The translations under genes were made by a program, and so were the position numbers. Shown here one piece after another: positions 36,351-50,510 of a DNA stretch of 64,000 bases. The notes under the pieces are model-generated. The model did not search any database. It saw only the letters and a list, made by a program, of their open reading frames with translations, and had not been told where the DNA came from. This DNA is from Sycobia sp. Sy_11 (Eukaryota; Arthropoda; Insecta; Hymenoptera; Epichrysomallidae): positions 1,729,501-1,793,500 of the forward strand of contig JACCIC010000037.1 in assembly GCA_018907035.1 (NCBI GenBank), read 5' to 3'. Within the stretch, counting starts at the first letter, position 1. Each line of letters opens with the position of its first letter.

Positions 36351-37849
36351 CGAACTGAAAGAATTCACAAGAGCCGCTATTGCGAGGATACGTTCGGAAA
36401 AATTAGTAGGTCCATAGATGCACTAAAATATGAACCCCCCTTATTAAAACATTAAGCTGTCGATCCGAAGTATTATTAGATTATCGATCACTGCTTTGCT
36501 CGTATTTTGTTCGACATTTAATGATAGAGGGGACGATGTATTTAAAAATATATTCAGACCTCAGCTAGGAGAAATGAATACAATTTGTATAATTAGTAGG
36601 CGGAAAGGAATATTTGTCAACTATTATTTTATGAGTATTAATTTTTTATAGAAGGAGGAAGAGAAATATAATTTATTAATTAACGAAAACATGTATAAAA
36701 AGGGAGAGGATTCTGAATTTGAACAATACCAGCAAAAGAAATATAGTTCATTAACTTCGGAGAAAATCTGTCTTAAAGCTCATCCCAAAATTAAATCCAT
36801 GAAAATTCTCGCAGCACCTATGTGCCGGAAAGTAGAATTGCAGTGTGCCCTCGTTATATTTCCTCGTTATATTGCCGATCTCTCTATCTCTCTCACTCGA
36901 CCTATCACAGTTAGAACGAAAGGCGACGGATAAAAAAAAGATAATAAAAGCCTGAAAGAACGGAGCATGGCGATGCCCAAGACGACTGTCTCAGCGTTCG
37001 AGGCGAAAGGTTCGCGGATACACCGCAATTAATTTCATTTCTCTGGCCGCAAACTAAAAACATCGCTTGTCACTCTATTTCGACGCCTCGTTCCACTCTC
37101 ATCTATTCTCTCGACACCTTGATTTCAGGAATAAATCCGAACTTTCTCGCTCTCCTTTTTTCCCTCGTTTGTTCTGGAAGAGAGGAGAGGTAAAAGTCGA
37201 AAAGAAAAGATTCACAGAGGAGATAGAGAAGTAGATGTAGCTTTAATATAAATAGCGCGATTAGGGAGAGTTAAAGAAAGGAGCGCGCAGTCGTTTAATT
37301 TTAATTGCGACGCTGTTCTACTTATTTCTTTCGTTTAACTAGGGATTTTTTTTAAACTCTATCGTTATTTTGAAAATATTTATCCTTTTTCGCAAATTCT
37401 TGGATTGTTAGTCTATGATAGAAGCCCGAATAACGCTACTATAACTTTCAATTGTTACAAAAGGAATTTTAATCAAAATTGACACAGAATTCATGGCAGG
37501 GAGTCAAAATTAACCGAGTAGTGGATAGAATTTTACCATGTTGAGAGCAAAACTATGACCTTACCGCAGTAAATTACCCACGGCGAAATCCAGATAAAAA
37601 TTTTAGTGGAAATTAGGAAGAAATCTATTTTATGTCGAACTCCCCCCAGTTAGCATAAATTTGCCCGATAATTGGAGATCGTAAATATCGGTCTTCGCAC
37701 TGTTCCATAAGATAAACATTATCCCGCCCCTCATTTTACCACGCAGGGTACACATACACATACATACTTGTACTATCTCTCTCTTTCTCTCTCTCCTTCT
37801 CATTCTCACGTCACCGATCAAAAGCTAAAGTAATCCGGCGGACAATCGC

Positions 37850-38290
37850 TTTCACATGGCAAGAAAACAGTCGAACGAATAAAAATGCAAAGGCGTGTAC
37901 AAAGTGGCAGGATAAGGGCGGGCAACGCGCAATCGTGGCTTTTGAGGTCGGTGGTCACACCCCCCACAAAGGAGAAATTTTCCCCGAAGACTCTCCCAAA
38001 GGAGCGTGGCTAGGTCAGGCGCGCTCCCACGCGCTCTCGCGATTGCCTTCCGGTCGCTGGGCGTTCTGTACTTATCAGCTGACGAAGGACATTTCGGAGG
38101 CGCTGGCACGGAGCCCGAGACTCTGCACCTAATGCACCGTTCCCGGCTAACTTTTCGTCACTTCGGACTGAATGCGAACGAGCGAGCGAGCGTGCGCATG
38201 AGTAGAACGATAGAGTACGAAGGAACTTTTAAGATGATTAAGGCTGAGATTTTTATGCATCCGGTGTGCCGATTCGGTAATCGTGTTTAA
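37850..38290. other. GC-rich intronic island
   Basis: Balanced unique sequence with a GAGCGAGCGAGCGTGCG run near 38179-38195. No gene supported. Confidence 0.3.
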
Positions 38291-39256
38291 GAGTTTGGTG
38301 GATAAAGTGGGAGGGGCGTCCTTTTTATCGAGTATTTCAACTCAAAACATTTCGGATGGAAAATCTTTTATGTGTAAATGTGAGATGAATCGCTGCTAGG
38401 AGATTTTATTGAGACGAGTAAAACTATGAGCATGTTTGTGCTCACACAAGGATGTAATGTTCGTTTTCGTCACTCCCGGAGAGATTGGAATGCAGTATAG
38501 TCGGTAAACTTTAGAATTTATATTGGAAAATTTTCATAAAATTTATCGGTGATAAATTAATAATCGGAGAATGGAAAGTTTGAAGGTTGTATTGCGTGAA
38601 TTGTGAAAGTAAGAAAAATTAGTAGTATAAATCGATAAAAGGTCGGCCGCTAATGTTTCGATCAAATATGTAAAAAGTATTAAGTAATAATGTTGACTTA
38701 TTCAAAGAATTGTTACCTCATAGAATATTCGTTGATTGAATAAATTCTTTATTCATATAGAATAAAAGTTTACAATTGAAAACATAACATAGCTCGATAT
38801 AGAATAGAAAAGACTAATAATATATGCAAGCTTATTTAAATGACTACGATAATTCTCCTGTTATTATTGATTCTAACATATTTCATACTTTATTACAGCC
38901 AAAAAGAAGATAAATGAAAAATATGTTGCTTAAAAAATATCCTATGTTTATAGCCACGTGCATAACCTCAATGCTCTCGAACTCTGCAAAGTGGAAAATA
39001 TTTTTTTTCCAAAGATTGGGCGTTCGAATTAATTAAAAAAATTAATCATGTAAACTATGGTTATCCTAATACACGGATATGATAGCGAATCGGTAAAACA
39101 AACGGAACTACTGTTGATGCATCTATTCGACCTGTAGACGACCGAGAACCGGATACGATATTGCCCGGCAAACAGAGAAAGAGATCACACTATCATCACT
39201 ACCACCACGTAGAGTGCGTGGCACGTCATCTGATCATATCTCATGTTTCGAGACAG

Positions 39257-39263
<7 letters not shown>

Positions 39264-39312
<49 letters not shown>
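39264..39312. repeat. (AT)n microsatellite
   Basis: Perfect AT alternation, preceded by TATATAC. Confidence 0.98.
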
Positions 39313-39313
<1 letters not shown>

Positions 39314-39379
39314 CTTTTACGCTCATTACAGTCGACAATTAAGCCAGTCGAAAACCTATGGGTGAGTAGTACAGCTCAG

Positions 39380-41400
39380 CTGATGCTTGCGCGACGTTTT
39401 AGATCGAAAGAGAGCTAGAGCGAGAAAGACAGCGAGTAGCGAAGGCGAAAGAAAACGGGAGCGGCAAAGGGGCAGACGGGTGGCGAGGAGCCGTGGGAGG
39501 GAGAGGGGGGCAATAGTCGGAGTGGCGCCGCGACTCCCGTGACGTCTGTCGGCGCGTCGGCCAATCAATAGCATCCCCATGGCAACCGCAGATAACATCG
39601 GACACACACACAGACACGCACACCAACGCACGCGCGCGTTTTCCCTCCCTAGGCGCGCACGAGCGCAATCGCTTCGTCCTCGTCTCTTTTTGCAAAGTGC
39701 GTACAAGCCGAAGTCAAGTACCAGGACGAAGGAAAGAGAGAAAGAAAGAGAGAGAGAGAGGGGGGAGGGAAAATCTCCTAGACGTTTTCGACTTCCTGCG
39801 CCTTTTTCTTTTCTCTTGCGAGTCCGTGTATGTATAGGAACGGAGAGTCGAAGGGCCGAAGACTTCCGATCTCCTTTTCTTTCAGCCATCTTCTCTCCCT
39901 CCTTTCAACAAGCGTTGCGTCGGCAGCTCCTCAAGGCCAGACGGACGCAGCAGAAGCGTGGAGGAAGGAAAAAAACAAGGAAGCCACGGGGTCCGCGGAA
40001 ATGAAAACCCCTGCCGCAACGGAGAAATAGAAAAATAAGTTCGATTGAGAAGGAGATCGACGCAGCTACCTCTATAGCTTTATGTACGTGTATTGAGTTT
40101 TTATGAATAATTTTTTCGTCAATTTTTAGCCTACCGCTTTTATTTAGGTTTATTATTGAGAAGAGACTTTGTATTTCCTTTGATTTTTTGGAAAATGTCA
40201 ACGCCATTTAGTAGCTGAAAACATAGAACATTTATTTATATATTTATTATTGTACTATAATGAAGATTATATCGTTTGGAACACATAATGTGTAATATAT
40301 AATAAACTTAATTAATTCAAATACTAAATGTTTTATATATTTTTCATATTAATAATTTCATTCCGATTTAACATCAATTTAATAAACAATATTAGAATAT
40401 AAATTGCAATTGAAAAAACAACCATGTACGCCGATAAATAAACTGTAATTTACCAAAAGCGGTAAATACTGCAAAAATTCTCTCAACCAACGAGTATGAA
40501 ATAAAACTACAGCCCCGATATACCGCAGTAATACGATCAACTCGAGAATTATGACAATGAACGTTGGACGTTCGAGCGGAAAACATAATTAAAAGCAAAA
40601 GACACGAAACAGACGAGTAGGAGCAGGGACAGCGAGGCAGAGAAAAAGTGCAACAGCAAAAAAGGCAGCGTTGAAAGGAGGCTTGCGCCCCGCTTCGTTC
40701 GGGTTACTCGGCTTACCCGCGATTAAAAACACACCCGCTACATGTGCAACTTCCCTCGACGTCCTCCTCCCCGTTCGCAATCCCAACCACCCCCTCCTTC
40801 CGCAAAGAACAAAAGAGACACAAAGCAGGCGTTAATCTCCCGTTTCACTCGTGCCCCCCCCCTCCGCCGCTTTCAACGGCCCCGGCGCACGCGGGCGCGA
40901 CTCCCTCCCTCCAGCGCCGCGGCAGCGTGATTTAACGAGCTGTTTTTGCATTTTTCCGCGAGCTAATAAGTCGGTTTTACGAACGCGTGCGGTGCGCGAC
41001 GGGACGAGGAGAGCGGGGAACGCGAAAGAGAAAGAGGAACGGGGGGAGAGTGGTCTGGCGGCAGCGGCGCCGCTCGGACGGCAGACCCCGTTCGAGCGCC
41101 CCCGTCGACGCCAGGAACGCGCGCGCGACATGGCGTCCGACCCGCGACCACGCGCGCTCGGATCAGCTGCTCGAGAGAGAAGCCTCTGGACGCCGTCCAA
41201 CCGGGTTAATATCCCTCGTCCCGCTCTGCCCCTTCCTCTTTCCTTCCTCGTTTCGGTGGCTCTCTTTCTCCCTTCGCCCCCCCCTGCCACCCTCGATGGC
41301 CTCTCGGCTGATTTCTTTCCTTGTATTCGTGGGCGCGTGCGAATATCGGGCTGATGCTCGCCCGCTGAAGCTCTTACAAATTGGGCATATTTATTGTTAG
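39380..41400. other. large CpG-rich GC island in two parts
   Basis: GC-rich at 39400-40010 and 40590-41390, separated by an AT-rich gap (40060-40590). Long overlapping frames on both strands (39356-39889 minus, 40851-41354 plus, 40832-41290 minus) are typical of high-GC noncoding DNA. An alternative mbl promoter or enhancer here is conceivable but not shown. Confidence 0.35.
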
Positions 41401-41519
41401 AGTAGATTTTGGCGGGTATTCAGGATAGATCTCTGTAAATTCAGGAGTTTGGCAAGGATAATGAATCGTAGTATGCTTTGACCTCCGCAAGATTATTGGT
41501 ATAGCTCTAATTTCGGAAA

Positions 41520-41800
41520 GAGCTAACCTAAATATCAAATGTCGGTGGGATACAAGAGCTTCTCATCGCCCGAAATGCGGTTTGATTTATTTATTCTCCG
41601 TCAGAATAGCAATGCTGCTCCGGCAGACCACATTGGCATGATCGGACAAATTTTATCGCGAATAAGACAATTATTCATTTGGCCAGAATCTTCATATTCG
41701 TGTGTATTTTGGTATGCAAATACGTTGGATCGAGCAGCGTATGAAAGAATTAAATTCCAATGGGGTTTTTTGAGAAAAACTAACAAGTAGCGACTGAATG
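41520..41800. other. balanced unique sequence with octamer motif
   Basis: This stretch has the composition of conserved noncoding DNA. An ATGCAAAT octamer lies at 41714-41721. An 83-codon plus frame (41539-41790) and a 61-codon minus frame overlap it and have no recognisable domains. Confidence 0.25.
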
Positions 41801-42582
41801 ATTTGTTTTTGAAATATGAATCATATTATTTTCAACTTATTTTACTTAATACATATCATATCTTCGAAATTTTCAATTTATGCTGTATATTATACAAATT
41901 AATTTAACAAAGAAGTTTCTAATAAATTAATGTTTTTACATGTAATGAATCAAATGAAATTTTGTTTGCTGCTTACTTATGAATCCAGGGTAGTTTCTGA
42001 TGGACACTTTATGAAAATCTAACAATCTAATTGTAAAGGAAAGAAGATTTAATAAGTCTGCTTAATAGAACTAGAATCTTCAGTAAAAAGGGGGATCGGG
42101 GTCTAAATAAATGTAAAAATCTCAAAAAATCTAAATAACAATAGTCATATTTTCAATCTTGCATATGTTTTTCAATGGAGAATTTTGAATTATTTTAATC
42201 GCAAATATGGTTACAATAGATGGTTACATAAACGTTTTATATAAACGTCACTTATTACAGAATGCATTTTATGAAATCGATTACTTTATATTCCATGCAC
42301 AACTCATCTTCGTATAATAAAACAGTGTTTTTATCGTTATTTGATTTTCATCCTTTATTAGTTTCCTCCCGTTACGCTTCACACTGTTTAAGAAAATGGA
42401 GGAAGAAAGAAAGAGTGTCTACGTATAGCCTGAGCTCTCGGCATGGTTGTCTGAAAGATAAATCTACCTCGGATTCAAGCTTGATTAACCTGTTGACCTT
42501 TTCCCCGTTTAATCCCATTGAATTGCAAGTGAACCTTTTTGATTTAAAGGCGCAGTAATTTATGTGGCAAGATATACGAAGG

Positions 42583-42585
<3 letters not shown>

Positions 42586-42633
<48 letters not shown>
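42586..42633. repeat. (TA)n microsatellite
   Basis: Perfect TA alternation ending in CACAC. Confidence 0.98.
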
Positions 42634-42638
<5 letters not shown>

Positions 42639-43070
42639 TATTAAAGTATTACTTTTTAACAAACGATTTGAAATTTAAATATACTGGAAGAAATTCAGAG
42701 GTTTCACTTATATTGGTACGGTTCTCATGGATAAATACAAAATGGATTCAAAGCGTACTTTTGACTTAAATAATTTGCAGAAATCTATTAATCCCGATGC
42801 CATCATTTACCGTTAATTCACCAACATATTATGACTACAAGCATCGATTGAACTGGGCCAATTAATGTCAATCGCTCCATCCTCAATTGATCAATCCCAT
42901 TCTAATCAATAAAACAAATGTCTTTCGAAAAGCATATGATCGTTTTTAGTCTTAAATCTACCAATAGCAATACTTGCTATTAAAAAGGAAATATAGTGCA
43001 CAAATATCCATAGAACAATGTCAGATAAATAGTAATTCGAAGGGATGAATCGAATATGAATGTAAAAGGA

Positions 43071-43073
<3 letters not shown>

Positions 43074-43159
<86 letters not shown>
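43074..43159. repeat. (AG)n microsatellite
   Basis: Forty-three perfect AG units. In the mbl transcript this is a (CU)43 polypyrimidine tract, with no AG|GT following it. Confidence 0.98.
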
Positions 43160-43160
<1 letters not shown>

Positions 43161-43869
43161 ATCGAGTAAGAAGAAAGCAAGATATACAGAATTTCTCTCG
43201 CGCTTCCTCTCTTGGAGTCAATACCGGGATATAAAATCACATATATAAATCAATCCCACGAATCCATATGCCGATGTTCAGGTCCGCGCTTGGGAAGCCC
43301 CATTCGTGTCCTTCGTCGTTTCAAGATCCGTAACATATCGATAAAGGAAGGAAATGAAACATGTTCTCATCGTAATAAGCTGGAAGGTTTGAATTTTTGT
43401 CCGCTATTGACTATCGGAATGATAAGGGTAAAAAAGAACGTTTCTATTTTCTGTCTGGCAAAAAGTTGAAATTTGTCAAGATTTTCGGCCTTTTTATTTC
43501 ATAATAGTATGATTTGTTTCAGAATGAAATATATATGTTTCTTTCTAAACTTTGTCTTGCATAATCTAATCATACCGATAAATACAAGATTGCCGAAATG
43601 AATTGTTTTTTAACGATAAAACCAGAGATCGTAATATTGATTTCTTCAAAATTTAATTATTTTTCTTCTAATTCTTTAATTTTTTCAAATTCAAATTTAA
43701 TAATCCAACAGATACATTAGATATCTTATTAATAAGACCTGTTCTGCTTTTATATTGCGACAGTTACAATGGAATAAAAATGTTAGTCACAATAACAATA
43801 AAAAAAGTCAACGCATTACCCTGAAGAGCCTACGGCATTTCATCAGAAAAGAGATCAAGCACAGCTCGC

Positions 43870-44560
43870 GTAAGCGATGAATAGAGCACGAAAAAGGCAT
43901 TGTTCGCCGATGTGGCCCTTCTGGCGCGCGAGATCGTCACCCCCCCCCACCCACTCCTACCTAAGCTCTTCTCCCGCGAGCATTCTAGGCTCTCTCTATC
44001 TCTCTATCTCACCCTCGTCGAAGCCTCCGAAATTCCGTCAGAGGTTCGATCGAAAATGTCTCAACACCCTCTTGGACGTTAAGCGTATGCGGCGAGAAGC
44101 CCGCGCGAACGCCGTATCATCGGCGCATTCCTGACGCTGGAAGACGGAAGTCAGAAGCCAGAGCGAAGACCCGCGACTGACGCTGAATTCCGATCCTGGG
44201 AATAATAGGAAGTAGAAGAAGAAAAGGCCAAAGAAAAGACAGGACAGGGAGCAGGGACGCTGTTCGGACCGGGTTATTTACAGGCGATTTTTTTCCACCT
44301 TCCCCCCGCCCGCACGGGCCCTGTCGTCGTTCTATATACGCGCAGAAGATCGCATTAATTTCGATCCCTGACTGAGTCATTTACCGGCTATTTCTGAATC
44401 ACGCGCGCAGGGGCGGTTCCGAGACAGACGAAGGGTGTATATGTCTTCGAAAGTTGCGTCGTGGGGGCTATCGGAGAGCTCGCATCCGCGTGGGGTGCGC
44501 GTGATATTGCGTGAGAGCGTCGCCGGGATTCACATATATATTATACAGAAGCGAGTGTGT
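43870..44560. other. CpG-rich intronic island
   Basis: GC-rich with pyrimidine-rich and purine-rich segments. No gene supported. Confidence 0.3.
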
Positions 44561-44964
44561 ATATAATATGGAATTGTTACTCAAGAAACATATAACGTAG
44601 AATAGTCGTAGAATTCGTTCTTTTTTGTTTAATTTTCATACTTTTACAAATGCTACCAACAAAGTCGAATAATATTTTTTTCGTAACGACAATTAACGTT
44701 TTTCAAGGTTAACGATGTCCACTGACAGAATTGAATTAGCGCGAGGAAAGTTAAAACACATTTTGAAAAATTCTTAACGAAAAATACATTTTTTTTACAC
44801 GTATTTCGAGGTCTCGCGTAAAAAACAGCAGACAGCGATTAGTCTAAAGGAAAGTCGTTTAAATCTTGCAAATGATTTATGTCTGAGATTTAATGCATGG
44901 AAATTAGCAGTTTAATTTTAATGCTTTTTAACGTTTATATATATGTAAAGGTGCTAGTTTTGCT

Positions 44965-45357
44965 GTGAATATTTATATAACCGTGACGAGACCTTACTTT
45001 ACTATGGATTTAATTTTCTTTCCGATTCACTTTCTTCGCTGTTCTTCGACTATAGAAAAGTCGATAAATGATAATTTCAAAAAGTACCAAGAAACTTCAG
45101 CAAGTAACAATTCCATACATCGTTCAGACGAGAAATTTCTGCTTTCCTCCCAGCTACGTTTAAGCCGTAAATCTGCCGATCGTAATCTGGCGCGAGACAT
45201 ATCTCCTCACTCTCGTTCAAAGAAAAGTGTGCGTACTTTAATATTCTACGAAATCCATCTTTCTCTGCTATTCATTGGTTCGTTATGCACTAATCGCGTA
45301 ATTCATGGAGTTACGTTTTCAAAAAAATCATCGAGGACCGCTCACTTCGCTTATTGA
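44965..45357 (+). other. 130-codon open frame of unknown meaning in AT-rich DNA
   Basis: This open frame is unusually long for its composition (about 40% GC, by eye). Its product has no domain, signal peptide or repeat that I recognise, and no ORF neighbours or splice context support it. It is listed because its length in AT-rich DNA is less expected than the equally long frames in the GC islands. It lies antisense to mbl. Chance is the most likely explanation. Confidence 0.12.
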
Positions 45358-45479
45358 ACGCAAAATAGCATTCCTTCTACCGCCCCCCTTTCCAAGTTAA
45401 CTTTATATATTCGCTCTTACCGTTACTTCTTTCTTGTTCTCAATTGCTCAGCGTGCTCCGAAAACGTATATCTTCGGCA

Positions 45480-45910
45480 ACGGAGCACGGAGAAATGTTC
45501 ACATCGCGCCGACACGCGCCGGCGCTGAAGTTCGAGGCTCGAAATAACCATTTCGCACGAGTCATTTCCAATGCCTCTCCCCCACTATTTCAGCCGTAAG
45601 CGAGCTTCGATGCGGGAGGAGGGTGCGCCCCCGTGCTACCGTGTAACTTTACAACTCGAAAATCAGCGTTACCGCGGGCGAGTCGCGCCCCCACGTGAGA
45701 GAGCAAGCGAGAGACAGAGGCTTAAGTAAGGCTAACATCGAAAGAACTTTTGCCAGAGAAAAGAGCCACTCGAAGCCGGGGGGGGGGACTGATTGGCGCA
45801 GTCCGACGGGAGAGCGAACGCCCGCGAGTTCAACGGCTGGTGCCCGCGGAATATAGCGCGATTTCCGTCCCTACTTCCCGCGCCGTAAGAAGTCCGCGGA
45901 ACTGCTGTTT

Positions 45911-45947
<37 letters not shown>

Positions 45948-46410
45948 ATATATATATATATATATAAAACGCCCTGCGCCTACTCCACCCCCTCCTCCTC
46001 CTCCACCTACCAAGTCGCGTTACCGGTGCGCACACACGCGCGCTAGTTGCTCACCTATAGGCACCTCCCCCCGCCTCATCGCTCCGAAGAAAGTTCTCCG
46101 CAACCCCTTCGCCGTTTAACGTACAAAAGCAGCTGGTATATAACTGCAACGGTGTCTCGCGTGCGCGACGCTGCTACCGCTGCCGCCCGACTTCGAACCT
46201 CGTCGCTCGCGCCGTTACTTACGTTCCCGTCCTGCCGACGCTTTTGTAACTTCCCGAGGATTTATATGCCGCCGGGCGTAGGACCGTGTGCGCGGGCCTT
46301 CTTTTTGCGCGGCAGAGTATGCCGGGGGGAGAATCTACGCGACTCGCTTTCACGGTAGACTGACTATTTAAAGGAGCTCCGCAACGCGTGCGTGCAGCTT
46401 CTGAGGCGGA
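45480..46410. other. CpG-rich GC island
   Basis: Contains a 10-base G run (45778-45787) and a compound TC/TA repeat. No gene supported. Confidence 0.3.
45913..45966. repeat. (TC)n(TA)n compound microsatellite
   Basis: TC units to 45944, a short CCC, then TA to 45966. Confidence 0.96.
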
Positions 46411-46949
46411 ACCTATTCGCGTGTTTTTGCTTTTACTTCGGTAACGAAACGAATTGATACCGAGTCTCGGGAGTTCGGCCTGCTTTCAACAAACACTGGC
46501 AGTTGACTGCATTTCTTTTAGTTGAAGCTTAGTTGTAAGTATGATATACGTCCTAATCGTGGAAAAAAGTCGTTCATCATTAGGGTAACTGCAAAATCTT
46601 GGTCTTTTTTGGCAACGCGTTCTTTCTAATTGATGTCGCGAAAATGGACGTATATATATGCAGAGAAAATGGAGAATTACTTCACAAACATTATTTGCAA
46701 AACAGGAGAATCAAGAGCTCAACCAAGTATTTCCATTTACTTTACAATCATCAATTTATTAAATTATAACGTTTTATTCATTGTTATAAAATATAACCTT
46801 TAATTACGTTTGAATATGATTTGTCTTTGATAGGATCAAGAGATTCACTGTATTATGCCTCACTAACAATATGTAGCGTTTAAATCATTATTATCTCTAT
46901 ATTTACACGAGAATAATTTATCGCATGAAAATTCGGAAAAAGTGTAAAT

Positions 46950-47260
46950 CCGACCCCGTGTCGTTGCGGGTCGGCAACGCGCGTCGGCATTATATGCGGC
47001 GATATCAGCGGTTTAATTAGCAATCACTTTTGCTCTCCCGAGGCAAAGCTGCAGGGGGGGGGGGCACGGCGCGCAGTAGTTATACGCCGCGGCGCTGCGT
47101 TACAGTCTCGTATAGTGGCGTATATATTGTGCTTCGAGTTCTGGCAACATCAGCGCGTCTCTCGCCTTATTATGTACACGAGCCTCGTGACAATATATGG
47201 CGCGCGGGGTTGTTTTATCGTCGACGCTTTAAACTCCCACTCGCGCGTGCCGCTTCTGTT
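46950..47260. other. CpG-rich GC island
   Basis: Short GC-rich block with an 11-base G run at 47054-47064. No gene supported. Confidence 0.3.
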
Positions 47261-47819
47261 GTGTCTTTTTCATCCCTTTGGTTTGTTATATTGTATATAC
47301 ATATAGATATACACGCAAACTATATATATGTAGAAGCAACACGTAGATGCATTTCAGAAATTCCCGGGGGCGATCTTTGCCGAGTATATCGAGACAATAG
47401 AGGCTGTGAAAAATTGCTCTGGGACGAGAGAATTATGTCTGAGAGTATTGCTTATACATATTATCTATCATTGACGTTCGAGTACGAAAATGTGGAAGAG
47501 CTTTTCCAATAACCACTGTGCGTATAATGATTTTTTTTACCCATATATGGAGAATTATGTGCAAGAAAAAACTTCAAAGCAAATATTATAATTATAACAA
47601 AAGGCCTGAACAATGCCATTATATTAATATAATACATTTTGTGGTATCTATTGGCACGTACATACATAAGTACAAAGAAGATGATAAGTTCATAGAACGC
47701 TGGAAACACTATGAATAAACCTTGTTTTAAATTTTTATTTAAATGCGTATTGTATGTATATATATATACTTCTATATTTAATCCAATCGATTCCCTCGTC
47801 TCTGTGGCCTTAACAGTAA

Positions 47820-49066
47820 CCGACGCACAGAACTGAGCTAGGGGCGATCCGAAGCCGTAAATAAGGCGCCTTAATATTGTTCTTTTAACTTTTCAGGCCG
47901 TACGACATGCATAATACAGAAGCCCCCGCGCGTATAGCTCGCGCGCGCGACGACTCGCAAAGATAAATTCTGGGAAGAGCGGGAGAGGGGGTGGTGCGGG
48001 AGCGGAACGCCGACAAAATGAGAGAGAATGCGGGAGGTGGGGGAGGAGGGTCGGTGGAAAATAAGAGCCGGGACTGGCGGCGCAATAACTTTTGGCCGAA
48101 ACAGCGGAAAATGGAAATACAATGTTTCAAAGCCTTTCCGCAATCCCATATAGCCGGGTAACGTCCCACGGGGTGCACATTAGAGGAGTCGACAATAGGG
48201 GAGCTTGGCGGGTGAGAGAGGGCGGAGCACTGCTCCGTCCCATTAAACACTTTTCTATGCGGCGTTCGCTCGCTTCAGCTTACCGCCGATGGTGCGCGGA
48301 TGCAGCGTTACCGACGAGGGGAGGCGGATTGCGGACAAGATATCACGTGTATATGTGGATATATATGTGTGTGTATGTATATATATAGGAGCAAAGAAAA
48401 TGAGACCGACGCATCCGTACGATAAGACGATCCCTAGTGCGTTGAAAGCAAATAGCCCCGGGCTATAGAGGGATAAGAAGCGCTACCCACTCGCGCGTAT
48501 AACGCCAACTAATTCGAGGGGAGGGGGGAGAAAGAAAAGCGCACGGAAGAAACTGGCTAATGTCGCGCGAGTTCGACGCCGCTTGCGTATCGCACGATCT
48601 CTATCGACGGTGGCTCGCTGCAAGAGACAGTGAGATACGTGTATACACAGTGCCAGTATAATAGCTGATTCGGTGATGGATATACATATATACAAGGCAG
48701 TTCTCATCCCTTCGGTAATATTTAAATGGGCGCATATCACGCGCGAGCGCACGCAGACATACGCGTAATTTCTCCCTTTCTCTCGCGTTCTCTCCGTGAG
48801 AGATACCCCGCCATTTATGCCCCCGTCGACGTAAAACAGTCCGGAACCGTCCCCTAACTTCCCCTCTCGGCCCTCCCGCGCATTTGCAGCTCGCCGTTGA
48901 ATATGTATATGACTCAACATGCGCTCGTAGCTAAGTATATATATATATATATATTAGTCAAACGCACACACATAATCTGCCGGCGAGCACGTAACCGCGT
49001 ATCTGTATACACGAACGATATTTAGGCGCACCGACGCGTGCACCAGAGGCCGACGTTATAAAACTC

Positions 49067-49068
<2 letters not shown>
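47820..49068. other. GC-rich, CpG-rich stretch
   Basis: Several CGCGCG segments, purine-rich 47980-48060 and pyrimidine-rich 48770-48880, plus a short (TA)n at 48936-48955. Overlapping frames on both strands are unsupported. Confidence 0.3.

Positions 49069-49102
<34 letters not shown>
49069..49102. repeat. (GT)n microsatellite
   Basis: Seventeen perfect GT units; (CA)n in the mbl transcript. Confidence 0.97.
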
Positions 49103-49108
<6 letters not shown>

Positions 49109-49234
49109 AAGAAAGGGAGAGGAAGATCTAAAGTAAAGGCGTACCACCTCTATATTCTCGAGTTCCGTATCCCACGCAGGTGTCTACTACTAGGACGAAT
49201 GTTTATGCACGTTTTGGATTCTGAAGAAACAGTT

Positions 49235-49250
49235 GGGGGGGGGGGGGGGG
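49235..49250. repeat. poly(G) run, 16 bases
   Basis: Longest G homopolymer seen in the window. Poly(C) in the mbl transcript. A run of this length is also prone to sequencing and assembly error. Confidence 0.95.
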
Positions 49251-50040
49251 TCATTGTAGATGTAAGTGGGCAGATATATAAATTATACTTCAGGAAGTTC
49301 TCAGTTAAGCTAAAAATTTAAATATATCTATAGCTGAAAGACAGACGAAAAAAATAACAGCGGAACTCTTCTATTGAATACATTATTCAGGTATCGGAAT
49401 CGCGAGAAAATTGAAAGAGCGGGACCGTACAAAGCCCGTCGGAGATATTAATATCTGCTTTTGCGAGCCAACGTGCGGTAAAAATAACGCGGGGTGATTC
49501 GTTCGCGAATCCGTTGAGATACTGAATTTTTACCAGTGAGCTTATGAAGCTGCTGCCCTCCCGCAATCCCATGAATTAACATCCCGCGACTGCAGGCTCA
49601 GACGTGATAACGAGATCAGCTTGAGTGCGGCGAATGAATTTATTTGGACGTTGTTTAATCTATGCACAGATGCGTCTGTAATTGCGGGCAAGGTCCGTAT
49701 GTGCTAAATATTATGGAGAGCCCCCTCTTTAACGTATTCATAAATGGATATCAGAAACGGACGATGTCAATTTCGTTAGAAATTTAATAAAATATATATA
49801 TATATATAGAGTAATGAAATAGTTTTCGTTTCTTCATTGCGAACTTCTAAGGGGGAGTTAACTTTGCCCTCCCAAAATATCCTACGGTATTCAAGCTGCG
49901 AAGTTTGGCATATAAATCATTTTCCATAACTCCAAGTTCGGCAATTAAAAACTTGATTTATAGCTCCGGCAAAACAGTGAGAAATTTGTCCTATGAAACC
50001 TCTGAGATAGGTAGATAGAGAGATGTATATTTATTTGAGT

Positions 50041-50045
<5 letters not shown>

Positions 50046-50082
<37 letters not shown>
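50046..50082. repeat. (AG)n microsatellite
   Basis: Perfect AG alternation. Confidence 0.97.
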
Positions 50083-50084
<2 letters not shown>

Positions 50085-50472
50085 AGGGCCAAAAAGAATG
50101 AAGATAAGAAAGTCTCTGTTGACATTTAGTTGAGCTAAATTAGTTCAAATACATGCTGAGCTTCTCCAAATTGACCTTGACAAAAAAAATTGTTTGAATG
50201 AAGTTTCATGAAAAACAAAATTGTTCCAATATCCTTGAAACAAGTACAAGTAATATGAGTACTAGTCAAATCTTTAAAATGTTGAATCATAAGAATCTCA
50301 AACTGTAATATACTGCTGAACATAGTGTTTTATATACCAGAAAGAAACTGCGTTTGTAAAAACCATAATTTAGGAATGTTTATTTTCCTAATATTAAGAT
50401 TGATTAGGAATTCTATATTGTATCTACATATATTTGTTAATGTAAAACACTCAGTTTTTTTAAAAAAACACA

Positions 50473-50475
<3 letters not shown>

Positions 50476-50507
<32 letters not shown>
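50476..50507. repeat. (TG)n microsatellite
   Basis: Sixteen perfect TG units; (CA)n in the mbl transcript. Confidence 0.97.

Positions 50508-50510
<3 letters not shown>

Noticed and set aside
39356..41354. Several 130-180 codon frames on both strands
   Set aside because: High-GC shadow frames with simple-sequence products (poly-SLSL, RERE, RRR) and no recognisable family.
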